Origin: Anniella stebbinsi
Lineage: Eukaryota > Chordata > Lepidosauria > Squamata > Anniellidae
NCBI GenBank assembly: GCA_029215795.1
Contig: JARDYH010000005.1
Location: forward strand, 33,114,001-33,178,000
Reading direction: 5' to 3'
Length of the DNA: 64,000 bases
Below, one piece after another: positions 59,364-64,000 of this stretch. The position numbers and the translations under genes are program-made. The notes beneath the pieces are model-generated. The model saw only the letters and a program-made list of their open reading frames with translations. It searched no databases and was not told the DNA's origin. How positions within the stretch are numbered: position 1 is the first letter of the stretch; every line of letters begins with the position of its first letter.

Positions 59364-59433
59364 GTCGATTACTTATTGGAGACTTGATTTTAGAAGGCAG
59401 TGGTGAAAACCTAATTGGTGTAATGAATTAAAG
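59364..59433 (+). pseudogene. PDZ-domain exon B with in-frame stop
   Basis: Acceptor tttttaag, donor gtatgc, 70 nt; the phase fits exon A. It reads SRLLIGDLILEGSGENLIGV then MN, a TAA stop and a split codon. PDZ domains normally have D-G-R-L-x-x-G-D-x-I-L-x-V-N-G here and continue with a coding residue where TAA stands. Gly to Ser at the first codon and loss of V-N also look like decay. Skipping this 70-nt exon would not restore the frame. Confidence 0.6.
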
Positions 59434-59603
59434 GTATGCTTTAGACATTTTAATTATAACCGTAGATCAGAATGGTGGGTGTTTGTGCTTGTTTTGAATA
59501 TTTTGGTCCAAACTAGTTACGAATGCAGAAAGGTAAATGCCCTTGAGATTTGCTGGGTACTGTCTGCTAATGCTGGAATGGAATGGCCAAATGTCTCATT
59601 TGT

Positions 59604-59842
59604 AGAGCCAATGTGGTGTAGTGGCTAGAGCGTTGGACTGGGGGTTGGGAGTTCCGGGTTCTAGTCCCCACTCGTCCATGGAAACCCACTGGGTGACTTG
59701 GGGCCAGTCACAGACTCTCAGCCCAGCCTACCTCACAGGGTTGTTGTTGTGAGGAGAAAATGGAGAGGAGGAGGATTATGTACGCTGCCTTGAGTCCCTT
59801 GGAGGAAAAAAGGTGGGATATAATGACTGCAATAATAAAATG
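59604..59842 (+). mobile_element. tRNA-derived SINE
   Basis: It starts AGAGCCAATGTGGTGTAGTG with a polymerase III A box (TGGTGTAGTGGCTAGAG) and a B box (GGTTCTAGTCC) in tRNA-like spacing. The body follows (ACTGGGTGACTTGGGGCCAG, CTACCTCACAGGGTTGTTGT), then a LINE-like 3' end (GCCTTGAGTCCCTTGGAGG... GGTGGGATATAATG) and an AATAATAAAA tail. This is a common squamate SINE type; the family name is uncertain. It is the only clear full-length copy in the window. Confidence 0.85.
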
Positions 59843-61373
59843 TGGAGTGGGCTTCCAGCATCCCCATGCGCACAGTACCCAGTTTGACATTCGTGCATTG
59901 AATATGAAGAGCTGAATGTGTTTACAGAGTTTATGTGATCAGAAAATCCGATAAACCAGGTTCGTGATTGCAGAAACTATGTATTCAGCTGAATATGCTT
60001 CCACAGCTCTCTTCAGAAGTTCGCGCTCAACACGTGACAGTCTGACTGGGTTCTGGGAGCATGGGGATGCTGGAGGCAGGGCTAAAGTTCACACCCACGT
60101 CCCCCTCCACACTTTAGACCTACATTTGAGTAGGCAAACTCTTGCATGGGGCTTTAATGGAGCAATATAGAGGTGGATAACATGATGTAACCCACCAGGT
60201 TTACTTTTGAAGCCATGGTATCCTGTTCAACTCCTGAGAGCATTAGCTCTTGAAGGGTAATTTTGAACCCATTATGGCCAAGATTTTTGATACAACTCAT
60301 AGGGCCAAGCATGGTTGTTAACCCATACAGAGAGACTTAGTCCTATCTTGCTTGTTTATAGTGATTGGGTTTTATTGTTTATTAAGCTAACCTGCGTAGA
60401 ATATAACCTGGTTGTAGCTGTACTTATAAACTAGAAGCAAATAGAATATATTTGATGAAGGGATAAAATTCTGCACAAAACCAGGTTATTGTTTAAAGCT
60501 CTTTGTATACATGGATCCCAATCTATGTAAACAAAATGCTCATGTGCATCTCCCGTATGGTTTTTTTGGTGTATGAGTTTTTACTGCTATTAAAGATAAA
60601 AATGGTTTGGATCCTAAGAGCATTAAGTGGAGTTTCTCTTGCAGCATGGGGCTTTCCAACCTTTTCCTTTCTGTGTTTAGGAAATACTCCAGGTTAGCAT
60701 TCAAGGGAGTATTCCCAATGTTAATCCTGTTTGGAGTAGATCCACTGAAATGAATGGGACATAAATCAGATTAACATTGTTTTACAGAGGGCTGCAGCTG
60801 TGTCTGTATGTGTATGGGGGGTGAGAATAGGTGGAAATCGCAAACACCATCCCTTGAGTGAGCGGGCTTGCCCATTAGATCCAGGCCACAGTTTCTGTAT
60901 TTGGCCTACAATGCCTCAAAAGGTTGGCACAAGATAGAAGAAAGAGGAGCATTATTAACAACTCATCTACACATTGAAACACCTGAGAAATTTGCCCTCA
61001 GAACAACTCTACAAGGTGCATCTCTGTCACTTTCAGTTTAGAGATTTGAACCCTGTCTTCCAGATTCAAGCCCTAATACTAACCTATTATTAAAGGGTCA
61101 CACTAAATAATTTATTCCATATTCTACTGTTTTAACATAAACAGTTATTTCTTGGTACCTCCACTCTATAAATGTTTAAGTGTTGACCATGATGGGATTT
61201 TCAGTCGGACATGTTTCCAAGCAAAAGTTCTCAGGAGCAAGACCGTCTTGCGCCAACAGGAATATTAAACCTAGGCATAGATGCATTTAAACTGGCAGAA
61301 AAACTTTGTATAGATGATAGGAGAGCCTTCTTGGAGAAAATCATTGCATCTAACTGCTCTTTTAATCTTGCAG

Positions 61374-61448
61374 AGCTGTTGACATACTGCAAATGGCATC
61401 AGCAACAAGTCACATGTCATTGCTTGTTGCCAGAGATGAAGATGCAAA
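61374..61448 (+). pseudogene. PDZ-domain exon C (last helix and strand)
   Basis: Acceptor taatcttgcag, donor gtaaga, 75 nt; its first base completes the codon split after exon B. It reads AVDILQMASATSHMSLLVAR then DEDA. This is the PDZ alpha-2 helix (A-V-D-I-L) and final strand (M-S-L-L-V-A-R). This exon shows no damage. No following exon was found before 64000. Confidence 0.6.
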
Positions 61449-61479
61449 GTAAGAAAATGTTGGATTTCTCCAAGAGCAG

Positions 61480-61550
61480 CATTCCCCAACCTGGTGCCCT
61501 CCAGAGCTGTTGGGCTACAGCTCCCATAATACCCATACAGCATGGCCAGT
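61480..61550. repeat. Half copy of the ACTCCCATCA foldback family
   Basis: 'TTCCCCAACCTGGTGCCCTC' and GGGCTACAGCTCCCATAAT form one arm; the second arm is missing. It starts about 30 bp after PDZ exon C. Confidence 0.6.
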
Positions 61551-62087
61551 TTGTGTGGGCAGGGTGGTTACCTGCCTCCTCCTGTGCCTGCTGATTCTGC
61601 CCTGCAAATGCCCTACCCTTGAAGGCTGTCTTTCCTCTAGCCAAGCTCAGTTCTGGTTTTTGAAGCTGACAGAGGTTTAGCCTGTTTTGAGGAAAATATT
61701 TTTGGCAGCTGATTGCACAAACCTTCGCAAATGCTAGTTGGAGAAAACAATGATTTCTGGCTGGATATGCAAATGCTTGAGCACGATAATAATATTTTTA
61801 AAAAAATTAGGTGTGTGTTGGGTGCGCAAGATTTTGTATCAGCTTGGTGAATTGTGCCCAAGGGTTGCACAGATCAGCAGAAAGGATTTCTCCATTCCTC
61901 TTCTACCATCAGTCTGGAGAAGCTTCTTCGCTGCAGAGGTGAACCTGACTAAGGGTTACAAAGTCCTTATCAGTTTCATCTCTACAGTGAAGGGGCTTAT
62001 TCCAATTTACCACTTGTTTGAACCCTTCGCAAATTCCTAAGTCCACGATTTAAATTTTCAGAGCCAGCTGCACAGGGAATAAACGTT

Positions 62088-62218
62088 GGGATTTGGGACA
62101 TGTGGGCCTCCAGGTGCTGGACTGCAAATCCCATGATCCCTCACCACTGGCTATGCACCTAGGGCTGACGGGGGTTGTAGTCCAACAACCTCTGGAGAGT
62201 CACACATTCCTCATCTCT
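62088..62218. repeat. Foldback MITE-like repeat (ACTCCCATCA family)
   Basis: The arms CCTCCAGGTGCTGGACTGC and GTAGTCCAACAACCTCTGG flank the centre CACTGGCTATGCACCTAGG. Confidence 0.75.
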
Positions 62219-63437
62219 TCTTTCAATCTCTGTGCAGTGAACTTTGAAAATTTAAATCCTGATGCAAGCAATCAGTGATAGTTCATATGTGCATACACAT
62301 GTAAAATGCATGTGCTGTCAGTCCCCTGTTTGCACAGTTGCTCTTTCTACATGACATTGCTCAAAGAAGGCAAAGTTATCCAAGAGACTTTGCAGGCTTT
62401 ATGTGAATATCTAAAGAAGGTGGAGGGAGAATTAGAAAAAAAGCCTTGAGAATACAGGGTTTGGTTTTGTGCATCCCTGTAAGGCGAGTTGCACCAAAAT
62501 GCCTTATAAACTTATCATCTCTATATTAACACATAGCAATAAGAAATGCTGACAGACAGCTGCATCAAAAGGAGTTTCTGCTCATTTTCCCTAATATTTT
62601 CCAGCACACTGTGCTTCTGTGCACCTTTTACTGTGTAATTGTTGGTTATATCCCAACAGCTTTCTCTGATTTCCTATTGTATAGATCAGAGGTGCTTTCC
62701 TAATCCGCGCGCAGCCAAGGAATGCTGACCTAGTTTTCTCTAACCATGTTGAATAATTAAAACCCATAAGCATTTCCATCATTCCAGTAGACTTCTGCAG
62801 TGAACAGTATTAGACTCTTTCTTGTCAATTTGCCTTCAGTGTTTTAGAAAGAGCACTGGAGGAATTATTTCTTACTGTAGCCACCCTATTCTGTGATTTT
62901 CAATACCTTGAACCCACACTTATAAAGCCCAAGGGGCAGTATCCAGCTGCATCATTCCACTAGAGCAAATGTCATAGCGCTAGCAGGAACTAGGTTTCCA
63001 ACTATGTGCAAGAGGAGGATCCAACTTAAGTTACAGTTGCACGTTACACTTGGGCAATCCCTTTGTGCTACCAGTTCTGCAACTGTTGGCACAGCCATTT
63101 TGCGTGAGCATAGTGTGCAACTGCTTGTGCAACAGAAAGATTCAGCAGAGCTCCGCTTGCGTTATTTGAGTTTGTGGAATTGCGCTGTTAGATACTGTAT
63201 ACCTTGCAGAGCTCCTTTACCAGCTCACTTCATCAAGGGAGATCCTGCTCACTGTCCTTTTATTCAGGGAGTCATGTCCACACGATTGCAGGGCAGCAAC
63301 TGAGGCTGCAACCCTGTACCCACCTACCTGGGAGTAAGCCCCATCAAACTTAGTTCTTAGTAGACATGAATAGGATTTTATGGTCAGCAGCTCTCCACTC
63401 AAGCCTACCAGTGCCCAAACTTGTGGTTATTTGTACA

Positions 63438-63564
63438 GCAGGCTTGGGCAATGTTTAGCCTCCAAATGTTTTGACCTATGATCCCTCACCATTGGCTTTG
63501 CAGGTTAGAGCTAATGAGAGTTGTAGGCCAAACATCTGGAAGGGACCAGGTTGCTAACCCTTGC
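63438..63564. repeat. Foldback MITE-like repeat (ACTCCCATCA family)
   Basis: The left arm AGCCTCCAAATGTTTTGACC and right arm TGTAGGCCAAACATCTGG flank CCCTCACCATTGGCTTTGC. Confidence 0.75.
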
Positions 63565-63788
63565 CAGGCTTTCTTGTTCTCTAGACCTCTGTGGATTAGT
63601 GAACTAAGATGTATGTGTTTACTTGTAACCTACTTTAAATGTAAGGAGAAAGTAGGATAGAAATCTTTTTAATAGATCTTATGACTATAGTGGAAGGTAA
63701 GGTGGGAGAGTATATAGAGTGTTATCTCTGGACAACATTTTCTTAAAGGGCATGTTTGTCTTGTACTCAACTGCAGTATAAAGCAAAC

Positions 63789-63922
63789 TTCTCCAAACCT
63801 GTGCGCCCTCCAGATGTTTGGAGTACAATTCCCATAATATCTGACCATAGATCATGCTGGCTGGGACTGATGGTAATAGTAGTCAAAGACGTCTGGAGGG
63901 TCCCAGGTTGGAGAAGGCTCAT
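63789..63922. repeat. Foldback MITE-like repeat (ACTCCCATCA family)
   Basis: It begins TTCTCCAAACCTGTGCGCCC and ends GGTCCCAGGTTGGAGAAGG, so the inverse repeat extends to its very ends. Confidence 0.8.
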
Positions 63923-64000
63923 CTAAAGCTTTACCAAATGCCACAGTTTCCCATCACTTTTATATTTCTTGCTGCAAAAAGCAAAATTTAGAAAAATAAG

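Noticed and set aside
59604..59700. A functional tRNA gene
   Set aside because: A and B boxes are present but the sequence does not fold as a full cloverleaf and continues into a SINE body and LINE-like tail.
61211..61594. 127-codon plus-strand frame starting MFPSKSSQEQ
   Set aside because: It overlaps PDZ exon C in a different frame; the exon C frame has matching splice phases and PDZ motifs, this one has neither.

Overview
This is vertebrate nuclear DNA, most likely from a squamate reptile (lizard-like). The genes have vertebrate intron-exon structure. The order TOM1L1 (+), COX11 (-), STXBP4 promoter (+) matches the conserved block known from human 17q22. The repeats are of squamate type: CR1/L2-like LINE 3' ends, a tRNA-derived SINE, and many short foldback elements containing 'ACTCCCATCA' and its complement. 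The species cannot be read from the sequence alone.

Layout. Positions 1-44886 hold 13 coding exons of TOM1L1 on the + strand, from the VHS domain to the stop codon; exons 1-2 must lie upstream. The reading frame is open across all joins and every splice phase agrees. A 19.4-kb intron (2272-21631) contains a 5'-truncated non-LTR retrotransposon with an open 744-codon reverse transcriptase frame. The TOM1L1 3' UTR runs to about 46.2 kb. COX11 is convergent on the - strand: four coding exons (52675 down to 47666) give a complete 261-residue mitochondrial copper chaperone. A CpG-rich segment (about 52.36-52.97 kb) is a likely bidirectional promoter for COX11 and for a rightward gene, by synteny STXBP4.

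From 58.3 to 61.5 kb there are three collinear exon-like blocks, with a fourth possible one upstream. They encode a PDZ domain on the + strand with correct splice sites and mutually consistent phases, but with an in-frame TAA inside the domain. They could be an eroding part of the STXBP4 locus or a relic of another PDZ gene.

The rest is intronic or intergenic DNA rich in mobile elements. The clearest is a 1309-bp GC-rich foldback element (40195-41503) inside a TOM1L1 intron. It has near-identical 13-bp terminal inverted repeats, a perfect 8-bp target duplication and three internal palindromic modules about 240 bp apart, which fits a non-autonomous hAT-type transposon. Other inverted-repeat elements lie at 8925-9453, 10690-11045, 11158-11342, 13626-14296, 20684-21435, 26656-27143 and 31425-31879. 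About fifteen copies of one roughly 130-bp foldback family are spread through the window. I found no prokaryotic-type system, CRISPR array or viral gene.
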